DNA of 64,000 nt, from NCBI GenBank assembly GCA_963783085.1, contig CAWAMJ010000020.1, positions 372,001 to 436,000 on the forward strand, in the 5' to 3' direction. Position 1 is the stretch's first letter; each line of letters starts with the position of its first letter. Both the position numbers and the translations under genes were made by a program. The DNA is from CAVYUC01 sp963783085. Its GTDB lineage: Bacteria > Bacteroidota > Bacteroidia > Bacteroidales > Prolixibacteraceae. Below the pieces are notes generated by a model. It did no database searches. It saw only the letters and a program-made list of their open reading frames with translations, and had not been told where the DNA came from. Shown here in pieces: positions 8,412 through 16,799 of this stretch.

Positions 8412-9491
8412 ATGAAAACAAAAAATCTGATAACAATCGTCCTGGCAGTCCTGGTTTTCGGCGCCTGCCAAAATTCACCGAAAAAAAACGGGGAAGAAAA
8501 ATCCGGTAAGAAAGAAAACATTTCGTTAACAGCAGCGGGGGCAACTTTTCCGATGCCTTATTATAATATGGTTTTTAACCAGTACACCAAAAAAACAGGC
8601 GTAGATATCACCTACGGCGGGATTGGTTCGGGCGGAGGCATCCGCAGCCTTAGCGACAAAATTGTTGATTTTGGTGCAACTGATGCTTACCTCGACGACC
8701 AGAAACTGGCCGAAATGCCAGCCGAAGTAGTTCATATTCCAACGGTAATGGGCGCAGTAGTTATTGCTTACAACCTTTCCGGGGTCGACGGGCTAAAACT
8801 TTCCGACAAGTTGCTCGAGAAGATTTTTATGGGCGAAATTACCAAATGGAATGATCCGGAGATGAAAAGCAACAACCCTGATTTAAACCTGCCGGATATG
8901 AATATCAACGTTATTCATCGTTCCGATGGAAGCGGCACAACCAACATTTTCAGCGATTACATGAGTAAAGTGAGCGAAAAATGGAACAAGGAAGTTGGCG
9001 CCGGAAAATCGTTGCAATGGCCAACCGGAATGGGTGCAAAAGGAAATCCGGGCGTTGCCGGAACCATCAGCCAAACCGAAGGAACAATCGGATACATTGG
9101 TTCGGAATATGCATTTGCGCAAAAAATACAGACTGCCAAAGTTCAAAACAGTTCCGGTAATTACACTGCTCCTTCCATTGAATCGGTTAGCGCTGCTGCA
9201 CAAGGCGATATACCGGATGATACACGCATTATGCTGACCAATTCCGGAAATCCCGATTCGTACCCAATCAGTGGTTTTACCTGGATAATTTTGTACAAAG
9301 AACAAAATTACAACAACCGTTCGAAGGAACAGGCGATGGCTACGGTACAACTGCTCGACTGGCTGGTGAGCGATGAAGCGCAGGGCCAGGCTGAAAAAGT
9401 ACATTACGCACCGCTTCCCGCTGCAGCAGTTGAAAAAGCGAAAGCCATTTTGCGATCAGTGACTTACAACGGTGAAACGCTGTTGAAATAG
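8412..9491 (+). CDS. pstS: Phosphate ABC transporter, substrate-binding lipoprotein PstS
   Basis: A 359-residue periplasmic high-affinity phosphate-binding protein. The signal peptide ends in a lipobox (VFGAC, Cys19), so it is membrane-anchored as a lipoprotein. Phosphate-binding motifs are seen: 'LTAAGATFP' near the N-terminus, 'GGIGSGGGIRSL', the aspartate loop 'VDFGATDAYL' and 'HRSDGSGTTNIFSDYM'. It delivers phosphate to PstCAB encoded just downstream. The gap to pstC (184 bp) is unusually long for this operon and holds two GC-rich hairpins, which could keep PstS expressed above the permease genes (inference). Confidence 0.97.
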   Translation: MKTKNLITIVLAVLVFGACQNSPKKNGEEKSGKKENISLTAAGATFPMPYYNMVFNQYTKKTGVDITYGGIGSGGGIRSLSDKIVDFGATDAYLDDQKLAEMPAEVVHIPTVMGAVVIAYNLSGVDGLKLSDKLLEKIFMGEITKWNDPEMKSNNPDLNLPDMNINVIHRSDGSGTTNIFSDYMSKVSEKWNKEVGAGKSLQWPTGMGAKGNPGVAGTISQTEGTIGYIGSEYAFAQKIQTAKVQNSSGNYTAPSIESVSAAAQGDIPDDTRIMLTNSGNPDSYPISGFTWIILYKEQNYNNRSKEQAMATVQLLDWLVSDEAQGQAEKVHYAPLPAAAVEKAKAILRSVTYNGETLLK

Positions 9492-9496
9492 GAAAG

Positions 9497-9535
9497 CCCC
9501 CTTCTTTTCCCCCAAAGAAAGGGGGAAGGGAGGGA
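9497..9535 (+). repeat. GC-rich palindromic repeat between pstS and pstC
   Basis: CCCCC (9509-9513) and GGGGG (9521-9525) form a stem around a 7-nt loop, extended by flanking T-rich/A-rich and CCC/GGG stretches. No T-run follows, so it is unlike an intrinsic terminator. It resembles the tail-plus-hairpin repeats at 9625, 13621, 58691 and 59285. Confidence 0.65.
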
Positions 9536-9624
9536 TAGAAACAGGCGCCCGGCATTGCTCAGAAAAATTAGCGGATATCTAAAGTGGATAAAAATTTAAA
9601 AACGTACAAAGTAAAAACTTGAGC

Positions 9625-9663
9625 TTCCTTAGCCTCCTCACGGGGAGGATTGGAGGGGCTTTC
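9625..9663 (+). repeat. GC-rich palindromic repeat, second copy upstream of pstC
   Basis: CCTCC/GGAGG hairpin (9633-9648) followed by a GGAGGGGCT tail. Its reverse complement aligns almost base for base with the repeat at 13621-13651 in the same operon. The pstC frame is open through it, but the true start (9676) lies after it. Confidence 0.7.
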
Positions 9664-9675
9664 AGGGTCTTTAAA

Positions 9676-10527
9676 ATGAACAGCGATAAAATAACCAAAG
9701 TCGTATTACTGTCGTCATCGTTCATAATTCTGTTGCTGGCGGGAGGAATGGTGTATTCGCTGGTGGAAGGCAGCATTCCTGCATTTAATCATTTTGGGCT
9801 GCATTTTATTTTTTCAAAAGAATGGAACCCGCGCAGCGGCGAAGAAAATTACGGGGCGCTGCCTTTTATCACCGGAACAATCATCACTTCTGTTTTGGCG
9901 CTGGTTATCAGTCTGCCGTTGTCGTTTTCCGCATCACTTTTTTTGGGTGAATATTACCGTGGAACGCGAATGGCAAAAATCATTGGAATGCTGGTAGATT
10001 TACTGGCAGGTATTCCTTCAATTGTTTACGGCTTGTGGGGATTTTATGTGCTCCGCCCCCTTTTGTCAGATTTAGGCGCACCCAATCAGGGGTTTGGTGT
10101 TTTTACAGCAAGCATCATTCTGGCAATCATGATAATTCCTTATGCCACTTCATTGAGCAACGAAATAATTTCCATGGTGCCGAATGAACTGAAAGAAGCA
10201 GCTTATTCGCTTGGCGCCACACGCATCGAAGTAGTATGGAATGTAATTGTGCCTTCGGCGCGTTCGGGTATTATTGCCGGTTACATTCTTTCATTCGGAA
10301 GGGCATTGGGCGAAACCATGGCGGTTACCATGCTCATCGGAAATGCCAATATTATTCCCAAAGGCCTGTTCAGCACCGGAAACACGATGGCGAGTGTTAT
10401 TGCCAATCAGTTTGGCGAAGCCGACGGACTTAAACTAAGCGCTTTAATTGCCATTGGACTTTTACTGTTTGTCATTACCGGAATCATCAATGCAATAGGA
10501 AAATTCATCATCAAAAAAATGGCGTAA
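9676..10527 (+). CDS. pstC: Phosphate ABC transporter permease PstC
   Basis: A 283-residue inner-membrane subunit with six predicted helices and the ABC permease EAA loop 'ELKEAAYSLGATRIEVVW' (about residues 173-190). It forms the membrane channel with PstA for phosphate uptake. The frame is open further upstream (to 9619), but that part is translated from the GC-rich repeat, so ATG 9676 (MNSDKITK) is the better start. Its stop overlaps the pstA start by 1 bp (TAATG), indicating translational coupling. Confidence 0.95.
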   Translation: MNSDKITKVVLLSSSFIILLLAGGMVYSLVEGSIPAFNHFGLHFIFSKEWNPRSGEENYGALPFITGTIITSVLALVISLPLSFSASLFLGEYYRGTRMAKIIGMLVDLLAGIPSIVYGLWGFYVLRPLLSDLGAPNQGFGVFTASIILAIMIIPYATSLSNEIISMVPNELKEAAYSLGATRIEVVWNVIVPSARSGIIAGYILSFGRALGETMAVTMLIGNANIIPKGLFSTGNTMASVIANQFGEADGLKLSALIAIGLLLFVITGIINAIGKFIIKKMA

Positions 10528-11414
10528 TGAATCACCCGGTGAAAAAAATCAGCTCGAACAACCTCGCCCGCAGGAAACTGAAGGATCAGTTCTTTCACGG
10601 ATTGATCATCGGTTTGTCGGTGATTACGATTTCGCCAATCATCCTGATTATTTACAAGCTGATTGAAAAGGGAGTCGGGCAATTCAGTTTCGGTTTCTTA
10701 CTGGAAAACCCACCTGATACATTTGAGGCGATGACAGCCGTGAGCAACGGAGAACACATTCCGGGCGGAATTGTAAACGGAATTACCGGAACACTGGTGA
10801 TGGTTGTACTGGCGTCGGTAATGGCAATTCCCACAGGAATATTGGCAGGTATTTATTTATACGAAAACCAGGGTAAATTGCTCGCCAGCTTTACCCGGAA
10901 CATTTCTGATATTTTGCAGGGGGTTCCTTCCATTGTTCTCGGTTTAATTGCTTACCTGTGGGTGGTAAAAAATATTACGCACGGATTTTCGGCACTCGCC
11001 GGCAGTGTTTCGCTGGCGATTATGATGCTGCCGATGATTATCCGATCAACCGAAGAAACACTGAAAATGATCCCGCAAACCATTAAGGAAGCCGCATTGG
11101 CGCTGGGTGTTCCCTATTACAAGGTTTTATTGCGGGTATTAATTCCAACGGGGTTCAGCGGGTTATTAACCGGAATCCTTTTGGGGATTTCGAGAATTTT
11201 GGGAGAAACAGCGCCGTTGCTGTTAACTGCGCTTGGCAGCAGTAAAATCAACCTCGACATATCGGAACCCACCAGCGCTATACCATTGCTCATCTGGGAA
11301 TTCTACAACGATCCGAACATGGTGGATTTAATCTGGAGTTCATCGTTGTTACTGATGATCATGGTGTTATCTTTAAACATTTTTTCGAAACGAATTGCTG
11401 CCCGAACAAAATAG
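10527..11414 (+). CDS. pstA: Phosphate ABC transporter permease PstA
   Basis: A 295-residue inner-membrane permease, partner of PstC. The first helix is at about residues 27-48. A periplasmic stretch with 'NGEHIPGGIVNGITGTL' precedes the permease core. The EAA loop is seen as 'TIKEAALALGVPYYKVLLR'. The start overlaps the pstC stop by 1 bp and the stop is 4 bp before the pstB start, so the three genes are tightly coupled. Length and helix pattern are normal for the family. Confidence 0.95.
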   Translation: MNHPVKKISSNNLARRKLKDQFFHGLIIGLSVITISPIILIIYKLIEKGVGQFSFGFLLENPPDTFEAMTAVSNGEHIPGGIVNGITGTLVMVVLASVMAIPTGILAGIYLYENQGKLLASFTRNISDILQGVPSIVLGLIAYLWVVKNITHGFSALAGSVSLAIMMLPMIIRSTEETLKMIPQTIKEAALALGVPYYKVLLRVLIPTGFSGLLTGILLGISRILGETAPLLLTALGSSKINLDISEPTSAIPLLIWEFYNDPNMVDLIWSSSLLLMIMVLSLNIFSKRIAARTK

Positions 11415-11418
11415 AAAA

Positions 11419-12198
11419 ATGGAAAGCTCAGTCAAAATAAAAGATCCGGTACTCAGCATCAGGAACTTATCAGTTGCCTACGACAAAGGCAAGTATGCCG
11501 TTGATAATGTTTCGGCCGATGTTAAAAGGAACAGCGTAACCGCCATTATGGGCCCGTCGGGTTGCGGCAAAAGTACGCTGCTCAGGGCCATAAACAGGAT
11601 GCACGAACTGTACGAAAATATTGAAACCAAAGGGAATATCATCCTGAACGGGAAAGATATCACCAACATGTCGACTATAAAACTACGGCGAATGGCAGGT
11701 ATGGTTTTCCAGCGCCCGAACCCGTTCCCGACCATGAGTATTTACGACAACGTAGTTGCAGGATATAAACTGAACGGGATCAGGCTGAAACGTTCAGAAC
11801 GCGATGAAATTGTGGAGCGTTCGCTGCGTGATGTAACACTTTGGGAAGAAGTGAAAGATTCGCTTTACAAAAAAGGAACGTTCCTGTCGGGCGGTCAGCA
11901 GCAGCGTTTATGCATCGCCCGCGCACTGGCGTTCGACCCGGAGATTATTCTGCTCGATGAACCGACTTCGGCGCTCGACCCGGTTGCCACTTCCAAAGTG
12001 GAAGATTTACTGGTAAAACTGAAAGAGAATTACACCATTTTAATGGTTACGCACAACATGTCGCAGGCAGCACGAATATCGGATTACTCGATGTTTATGT
12101 ACCTGGGGGAACTGGTGGAATACGGGAAAACAAAAGACATGTTCACCAAGCCCAAAGACCGCAGGACAGAGGAATACCTGACGGGAAAATTCGGTTAA
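11419..12198 (+). CDS. pstB: Phosphate ABC transporter ATP-binding protein PstB
   Basis: A 259-residue cytosolic ATPase that powers phosphate import. Walker A is GPSGCGKST, the Q-loop lies in 'GMVFQRPNPFPTMSIYDNV', the ABC signature is LSGGQQQRLCIARAL, and Walker B is IILLDEPTSALDP. 'QRPNPFPMS'-type residues and the H-loop 'LMVTHNMSQAARISD' are characteristic of PstB. ATG 11419 is preferred over an upstream in-frame TTG at 11395 that lies inside pstA. Confidence 0.97.
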   Translation: MESSVKIKDPVLSIRNLSVAYDKGKYAVDNVSADVKRNSVTAIMGPSGCGKSTLLRAINRMHELYENIETKGNIILNGKDITNMSTIKLRRMAGMVFQRPNPFPTMSIYDNVVAGYKLNGIRLKRSERDEIVERSLRDVTLWEEVKDSLYKKGTFLSGGQQQRLCIARALAFDPEIILLDEPTSALDPVATSKVEDLLVKLKENYTILMVTHNMSQAARISDYSMFMYLGELVEYGKTKDMFTKPKDRRTEEYLTGKFG

Positions 12199-12229
12199 AT
12201 TTTTATATCTTCACTAAAATTCAGAAACA

Positions 12230-12916
12230 ATGACTACAAAAAAAGACGATGCAATAAACCGCGTTTTAGCCGATTTCGAAGAAATTGCAAATCTTGTTTT
12301 GCATCAGCTCGATTTGCTGGAAAAGCTGATTTCTTCCGGTGAAACGGACATTCCCAAAAATATCAGCGATGAAATTCTGGAAAATGAGAAAAAGCTGGAT
12401 AAATTCGAAGTGAAACTGAGCGATAAAATTGTAAATACCATTGCTTTGTACCAGCCGGTGGCGTCTGATATCCGGAAATTAATTGCCTGCTACCGTATCG
12501 TAATCAGCCTGGAACGTGTAGGTGACCTGGTAACAAATATTCTGGGATTTCTGGATAATATTAAAGTGGAGAAAATTTACACCAACCTTTCTGATGTGGT
12601 TTCAAACATGCTCATTCAAAGTTCGGGCATGGTAAATAAAGCGCTGGTTGCATTTACTTCGGATGATAAAGAATTCGCAATCTGGACGATTAAAAACGAT
12701 GCCGTTGTGGATGAACTCAATCGCAAAATGCTGAAAAAAGCAATCAAAAAGAGCAAAATAAGCGACGAAAACAAACAGATGCTCACCAGTTTTATCAGCA
12801 TGAACAGCATGGTTGCCAACATCGAACGAATTGGCGACCACGCCACCAACATTGCCGAGGCTGCTATTTATTCCATTGAAGGAAAAGATGTGAGGCACGT
12901 AAAAAAAATTGAATAA
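12230..12916 (+). CDS. phoU: Phosphate transport regulator PhoU
   Basis: A 228-residue all-helical cytosolic protein with two PhoU repeats. The metal-binding type motifs are recognisable as 'SLERVGDLVTNI' (about residue 93) and 'NIERIGDHATNIAEA' (about residue 198). In characterised bacteria PhoU links the Pst transporter to PhoR and dampens PhoB activation when phosphate is plentiful. It lies 31 bp after pstB and 11 bp before the response regulator, which fits this signalling role. Confidence 0.95.
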   Translation: MTTKKDDAINRVLADFEEIANLVLHQLDLLEKLISSGETDIPKNISDEILENEKKLDKFEVKLSDKIVNTIALYQPVASDIRKLIACYRIVISLERVGDLVTNILGFLDNIKVEKIYTNLSDVVSNMLIQSSGMVNKALVAFTSDDKEFAIWTIKNDAVVDELNRKMLKKAIKKSKISDENKQMLTSFISMNSMVANIERIGDHATNIAEAAIYSIEGKDVRHVKKIE

Positions 12917-12927
12917 CCTGATTGAAA

Positions 12928-13617
12928 ATGAACGCTGCAAAAATTCCGAAAATACTGGTTGTGGACGACGAAAAGGATTTATGCGAAATCCTCGAATTCA
13001 ACCTTTCGAGTGAAGGTTTTGAAGTGGAAATTGCCAATTCGGCGGAGGATGCGTTGAAAAAGCCGCTCCAGGATTACCAACTCATTTTGCTCGACGTGAT
13101 GATGGGCGAAATGTCGGGCTACAAAATGGCCTCGAAAATGCGAAAGGATTTAAAGCTCTCCGTCCCCATTATTTTTTTGACGGCAAAAAGCGCCGAAAAT
13201 GATATCCTGACCGGTTTTAATGTGGGCGCCGATGACTACATTTCAAAGCCCTTTTCAATTAAAGAAATGACAGCGCGCATAAAAGCCGTGCTTAAACGCG
13301 GAGGATTGGAATCGGAAGAAAACACCACTCTCGAAGCCAATGAGCTCGAAATTAATACTTCAAGCAAATCCGTCACGCTAAAAAATAAATCCGTTAACCT
13401 CACGCGAAAGGAGTACGAAATACTTGCCTTGTTGCTAAAAAATGAAGGCCATTACATCAGCCGGGAAGAAATCCTGAATCGTATCTGGAACGATGATGTA
13501 ATTGTAACCGAGCGGAATGTAGACGTGAATATCGCCCGTTTGCGGAAGAAAATCGGCGACTACGGAAAATATATCAAAGGAAAATCAGGTTACGGTTATT
13601 CTTTTAAGATTCAATAG
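12928..13617 (+). CDS. PhoB-like response regulator (OmpR family)
   Basis: A 229-residue regulator. The receiver domain has D13/D14 and phospho-acceptor D56 ('LILLDVMMGEMSGY') and the Lys of 'ISKPFSI'. The C-terminal winged-helix DNA-binding domain carries 'ERNVDVNIARLRKKIG' and 'GKSGYGYSF'. ATG 12928 is chosen over an in-frame TTG two codons earlier. From its position after phoU and before a PhoR-like kinase it is the best candidate PhoB of the organism. Likely targets are the pst operon itself and the PiT gene (inference). Confidence 0.93.
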   Translation: MNAAKIPKILVVDDEKDLCEILEFNLSSEGFEVEIANSAEDALKKPLQDYQLILLDVMMGEMSGYKMASKMRKDLKLSVPIIFLTAKSAENDILTGFNVGADDYISKPFSIKEMTARIKAVLKRGGLESEENTTLEANELEINTSSKSVTLKNKSVNLTRKEYEILALLLKNEGHYISREEILNRIWNDDVIVTERNVDVNIARLRKKIGDYGKYIKGKSGYGYSFKIQ

Positions 13618-13620
13618 AAA

Positions 13621-13651
13621 AGCCCCTCCCAACCTCCCCAAAGGGGAGGGG
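13621..13651 (+). repeat. GC-rich palindromic repeat between the response regulator and kinase genes
   Basis: AGCCCCTCCCAACC followed by a CTCCCC-AAA-GGGGAG hairpin. It is the same element as 9633-9661 in the opposite orientation. It separates two genes that would normally be tightly coupled. Confidence 0.7.
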
Positions 13652-13685
13652 AGAGAAAAAAATAAACAATTAAAAAATTAAGAAA

Positions 13686-15455
13686 GTGCCGGGACATAAA
13701 ACATACCGAAGAAAAGTTTTCTTCTATTTTATCGCAGTATTTGTGGTTTTTACGGTAGCAGTCCTGCTTTTCCAGCTTAACCGTGAGAAGCATTTCAAAA
13801 AAGAGGAACTGGAAAATACATTGGAAAATGTGGCCGATGTTACCAACAACTACATTCATATTTACAATCTTTATGAAAATGGAAATTTCGAAAAGGCCGA
13901 TACACTGAAGGAACTTCTCCGGCAGCCAAATATCCGGATTACTGTAATCAGCAGGAAAGGGGAAGTTTTATACGACAGTTTTGTCAACGACTATCCGGAA
14001 ATGGAAAACCACCTGGAGCGGCCGGAAATTCAAAAAGCGCTTTATTCCGGCACTGGTGCAAACATTCGTTTTTCGCACACCACCCAACAGGATTTCTACT
14101 ATTTTGCAAAAAACTACGACAATTATTTTGTGCGCGCTGCCATCGTTTACAACATCCAGGTGGAAAATTTCCTGAAAGGCGAACGCTACTTTATTTTCTT
14201 TATTCTTTTCATGTTCCTGGTTATGTGGCTAATAGCAAATGTGGTTACCAAACAACTTTCGGTGTCAATTACAAAACTGAAGGACTTTGCCGTAAAAGCA
14301 GGCCGGAATGAACCCATTGAAGCGGATAGCGATTTTCCGGAAAACGAGTTGGGCGAAATTGGGTCGCAGATCGTGAAGATTTATAAAAACCTGAAAAAAA
14401 CGAAAGACGACCTGGCGCTGGAAAAAGAGCGGTTTTTTAACCACATGAACATCCTGAACGAAGGAATAGCGTTCTTTACCCCGAAAAAGGAAAAAATGCT
14501 CGCCAACAGTCATTTTATTCAGTACATCAGTATTATTTCGGATACTTCGACCATTTCGGCCGATCATATTTTTGCCGTTCCGGAGCTCAATAAAATCAAC
14601 AGTTTCCTGAAAAATTACCTCAATTCTGATACAGAGTTTCATAGCAATGAATTACCGCAAACAGAATATACCATTCATAAAAATGAACGGTATTTTAAAC
14701 TTCTGTGCATCATTTTTGCCGATAAAAGTTTCGAAATTTTAATTACCGACATCACCCGACCGGAAAAACGAAGATTGCTGAAACAACAACTTACATCGAA
14801 TATCGCACACGAATTGAAAACACCGCTGGCATCGATAAAAGGTTACCTGGAAACGCTGATGAACAACGATAAAATTGACCGGGAGAAACAGCAGTATTTT
14901 ATTCAGCGGGCATACAAGCAAACCGAAAGGCTGAACTTCCTGCTGAACGATATTTCGCTGCTAAACAATATTGAAGATGCGGGAGAACTGTTTGAAATCA
15001 AACCGGTGGCAATAAAGCCTATTGTGCACGATGTGGTGGAAAACCTCGAAAATCGGTTGACAGCAAAAAACATAAAATGCAAATTGTACATCGATGACGA
15101 TATTACGGTAAACGGAAACGATTCGCTGTTGTCGTCGGTATTTCAAAATTTAATTGAAAACTCGATTAATTACGCAGGCGAAAACATAACCATTGAAATC
15201 AGGAATTACATGGAGGATACGAAATACCATTATTTTTCGTATTCCGACAGCGGCGTTGGGATTCCGGAGGAACACCTGCAGCGTATTTTCGAGCGTTTTT
15301 ACCGCGTAGATTCCGGTCGTACCCGCGAATTAGGCGGCACCGGACTAGGACTTTCCATCGTTAAAAACGCAATCCAGCTCCACAAGGGAAATATCTCGGC
15401 GCGCAACAAACCGGAAGGTGGAATTGAATTTTTGTTTACACTTGCGAAACAATAA
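13686..15455 (+). CDS. PhoR-like sensor histidine kinase with extracytoplasmic domain
   Basis: A 589-residue membrane kinase. TM1 is at about residues 12-32, an extracytoplasmic domain follows (residues about 33-165, rich in charged and aromatic residues), and TM2 is at about residues 166-186. A HAMP/PAS-like linker leads to HisKA with H375 in 'TSNIAHELKTPLASIKG'. HATPase_c has an N-box (NLIENSINYAG), DSGVGIP, IFERFYRVD and GGTGLGLSIVKN. All motifs are intact. The start is GTG 13686; no better ATG exists upstream of the first helix. It closes the porin-pst-phoU operon and probably controls the regulator at 12928. Confidence 0.92.
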   Translation: MPGHKTYRRKVFFYFIAVFVVFTVAVLLFQLNREKHFKKEELENTLENVADVTNNYIHIYNLYENGNFEKADTLKELLRQPNIRITVISRKGEVLYDSFVNDYPEMENHLERPEIQKALYSGTGANIRFSHTTQQDFYYFAKNYDNYFVRAAIVYNIQVENFLKGERYFIFFILFMFLVMWLIANVVTKQLSVSITKLKDFAVKAGRNEPIEADSDFPENELGEIGSQIVKIYKNLKKTKDDLALEKERFFNHMNILNEGIAFFTPKKEKMLANSHFIQYISIISDTSTISADHIFAVPELNKINSFLKNYLNSDTEFHSNELPQTEYTIHKNERYFKLLCIIFADKSFEILITDITRPEKRRLLKQQLTSNIAHELKTPLASIKGYLETLMNNDKIDREKQQYFIQRAYKQTERLNFLLNDISLLNNIEDAGELFEIKPVAIKPIVHDVVENLENRLTAKNIKCKLYIDDDITVNGNDSLLSSVFQNLIENSINYAGENITIEIRNYMEDTKYHYFSYSDSGVGIPEEHLQRIFERFYRVDSGRTRELGGTGLGLSIVKNAIQLHKGNISARNKPEGGIEFLFTLAKQ

Positions 15456-15624
15456 AATGCCTGGATATTTACAGCATCGGCTGTTTTCTGACCTGGAAGA
15501 CAGCCGGTTTTTAATGCCGGAAGTAAATCATTCCCGTGTGCCTTTCTATTCTTTTTTCCAGGTCTGAAGTTTGACTCTGGCTGCATCTCTGAAATTGAAG
15601 CAGGTATACATAAAATAACTCAAA

Positions 15625-15654
15625 AAAAATCCTGCATTCCTGCAGGATTTTTTT
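15625..15654. terminator. Intrinsic terminator between the kinase gene and tRNA-His
   Basis: The stem AATCCTGC/GCAGGATT encloses a 6-nt loop, with an A-run before and a T-run after, so it could work in both directions: for the pst operon and for the tRNA on the other strand. Confidence 0.85.
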
Positions 15655-15655
15655 G

Positions 15656-15730
15656 GGTGGTAGATGGGACTTGAACCCACGACCCCTGGAACCACAATCC
15701 AGTGCTCTAACCTACTGAGCTACAACCACC
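15656..15730 (-). tRNA. tRNA-His (GTG anticodon)
   Basis: On the minus strand the sequence folds as a cloverleaf. The anticodon stem is CTGGA/TCCAG with loop TTGTGGT (anticodon GTG), the T arm is GTGGG-TTCAAGT-CCCAT, and an extra 5' G (G-1) faces C73, the hallmark of tRNA-His. The acceptor GTGGTTG/CTACCAC has one T-T mismatch at 6-67. The 3' CCA is not encoded. A -7 box lies just upstream. Confidence 0.95.
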
Positions 15731-15748
15731 ATGTTATTTTTGCGGTTG

Positions 15749-15756
15749 CAAATATA
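15749..15756 (-). promoter_or_regulatory. Probable -7 box of tRNA-His
   Basis: TATATTTG on the minus strand, an exact TAnnTTTG match 19 bp before the tRNA 5' end. Confidence 0.55.
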
Positions 15757-15818
15757 ATATTTATTCTCTTCTCTGCTGAAAAAATTAAAAATAAATCGGT
15801 TTGCAAATCCCAAAAAGT

Positions 15819-15826
15819 TAATTTTG
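15819..15826 (+). promoter_or_regulatory. Possible -7 box of the sugar kinase gene
   Basis: TAATTTTG matches TAnnTTTG and ends 15 bp before ATG 15842. A TTTG lies at 15800-15803, but the 15-bp spacing is short. If real, it rules out the in-frame TTG at 15824 as start. Confidence 0.35.
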
Positions 15827-15841
15827 AAAAAACGGTTTACC

Positions 15842-16747
15842 ATGCAAAAATTGAAGTTTGAAAATGTTGTTTGTTTTGGCGAAGTCCTTTGGGACATGCT
15901 GCCCTCGGGAGCAAAACCTGGCGGAGCGCCGCTGAACGTTGCCATCCACATGATAAAACATGGTATTCAACCCTTACTAATCAGCAAAGTTGGAAACGAT
16001 GAAGACGGCAAAAAGCTACTCGGATTTCTTGCCGGCTCCGGTCTTTCCACTGCAATGATTCAAACCGATACAAAATTGCCAACCAGCAAAGTACTGGTGC
16101 ATTTGGATGAGCAAAAAAATGCAACATACGAAATCTGTGAACCGGTTGCGTGGGACAACATTCAACCCGATGAACAAAATCAAACGGCAGCGCGGTCGGC
16201 CGGTTTATTGGTTTACGGTTCCCTGGCTTCGCGAAATACCACCACGCGCGAAACACTGTTCCAACTGCTCGAAAACTCCGGCGCCACACGGCTTCTCGAC
16301 GTTAACCTGCGTCCGCCTTACCATCAGCAAACTAACATTGAAATCCTTTTGCACAAATCAGATATAGTAAAACTAAATGACGATGAACTGAAAATTATTT
16401 CAGGCTGGAACGGAAAAACAGGAACCGATGAGGAACTTATGCGATGGATGGCCGGTTATTTTCAGTGCATCGCAATTTGTGTTACACGAGGTGCGAACGG
16501 CGCAATGTTGTTCATTGAAAATAAGATATATCAACATCCCGGTTTTCAGGTGAATGCAGTGGATACCGTTGGTGCGGGCGATTCATTTCTGGCCGGCCTG
16601 ATTGCCGGGTTAGCCAAAAACATTCCTCCCGATGAAGCGCTGGAACTGGCTTGTGCCACAGGCGCTTTGGTAGCTTCGCGGCATGGCGCTGTTCCTGATT
16701 ATTCTCCAAAAGATATTGGGAAAATAATAAATTCAGCTTCCGCTTAA
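15842..16747 (+). CDS. PfkB-family carbohydrate kinase, probably fructokinase
   Basis: A 301-residue cytosolic sugar kinase. It shows the N-terminal fructokinase-like signature 'CFGEVLWDMLPSG..PGGAPLNVAIHM' and the C-terminal PfkB signature 2, 'DTVGAGDSFLAGLIAGL', with the catalytic Asp of GAGDSF. The opening 'GEVLWD' and 'GGAPLN' are typical of fructokinases, so fructose to fructose-6-phosphate is the likely reaction; other hexose kinase activity is possible. ATG 15842 is preferred over an upstream TTG that falls in the promoter region. It stands alone, with no sugar operon around it. Confidence 0.85.
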   Translation: MQKLKFENVVCFGEVLWDMLPSGAKPGGAPLNVAIHMIKHGIQPLLISKVGNDEDGKKLLGFLAGSGLSTAMIQTDTKLPTSKVLVHLDEQKNATYEICEPVAWDNIQPDEQNQTAARSAGLLVYGSLASRNTTTRETLFQLLENSGATRLLDVNLRPPYHQQTNIEILLHKSDIVKLNDDELKIISGWNGKTGTDEELMRWMAGYFQCIAICVTRGANGAMLFIENKIYQHPGFQVNAVDTVGAGDSFLAGLIAGLAKNIPPDEALELACATGALVASRHGAVPDYSPKDIGKIINSASA

Positions 16748-16751
16748 ATTC

Positions 16752-16778
16752 TGCAACCCTTCCTTTTTTTCGTTGTCA
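16752..16778 (+). promoter_or_regulatory. ECF-type promoter upstream of the ECF sigma gene
   Basis: TGCAACCC (16752-16759), 11 bp, then CGTTGTCA (16771-16778). The same pair with the same 11-bp spacing occurs at 18993-19019 before the lipoprotein gene. AAC in the -35 and CGTC-like -10 elements are typical of ECF sigma promoters, so this is probably the autoregulatory promoter of the sigma factor encoded right downstream. Confidence 0.65.
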
Positions 16779-16799
16779 CTACTACTGAAAGAAAATAAA

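Noticed and set aside
9497..9535. Intrinsic terminator after pstS
   Set aside because: A hairpin is present, but no T-run follows it, and the pst operon clearly continues downstream.
9619..9675. N-terminal extension of PstC
   Set aside because: Those codons come from the palindromic repeat; ATG 9676 begins the family-like sequence.
16773..16799. TTG 16773 as ECF sigma start
   Set aside because: It lies within the probable -10 element, upstream of the expected transcription start.
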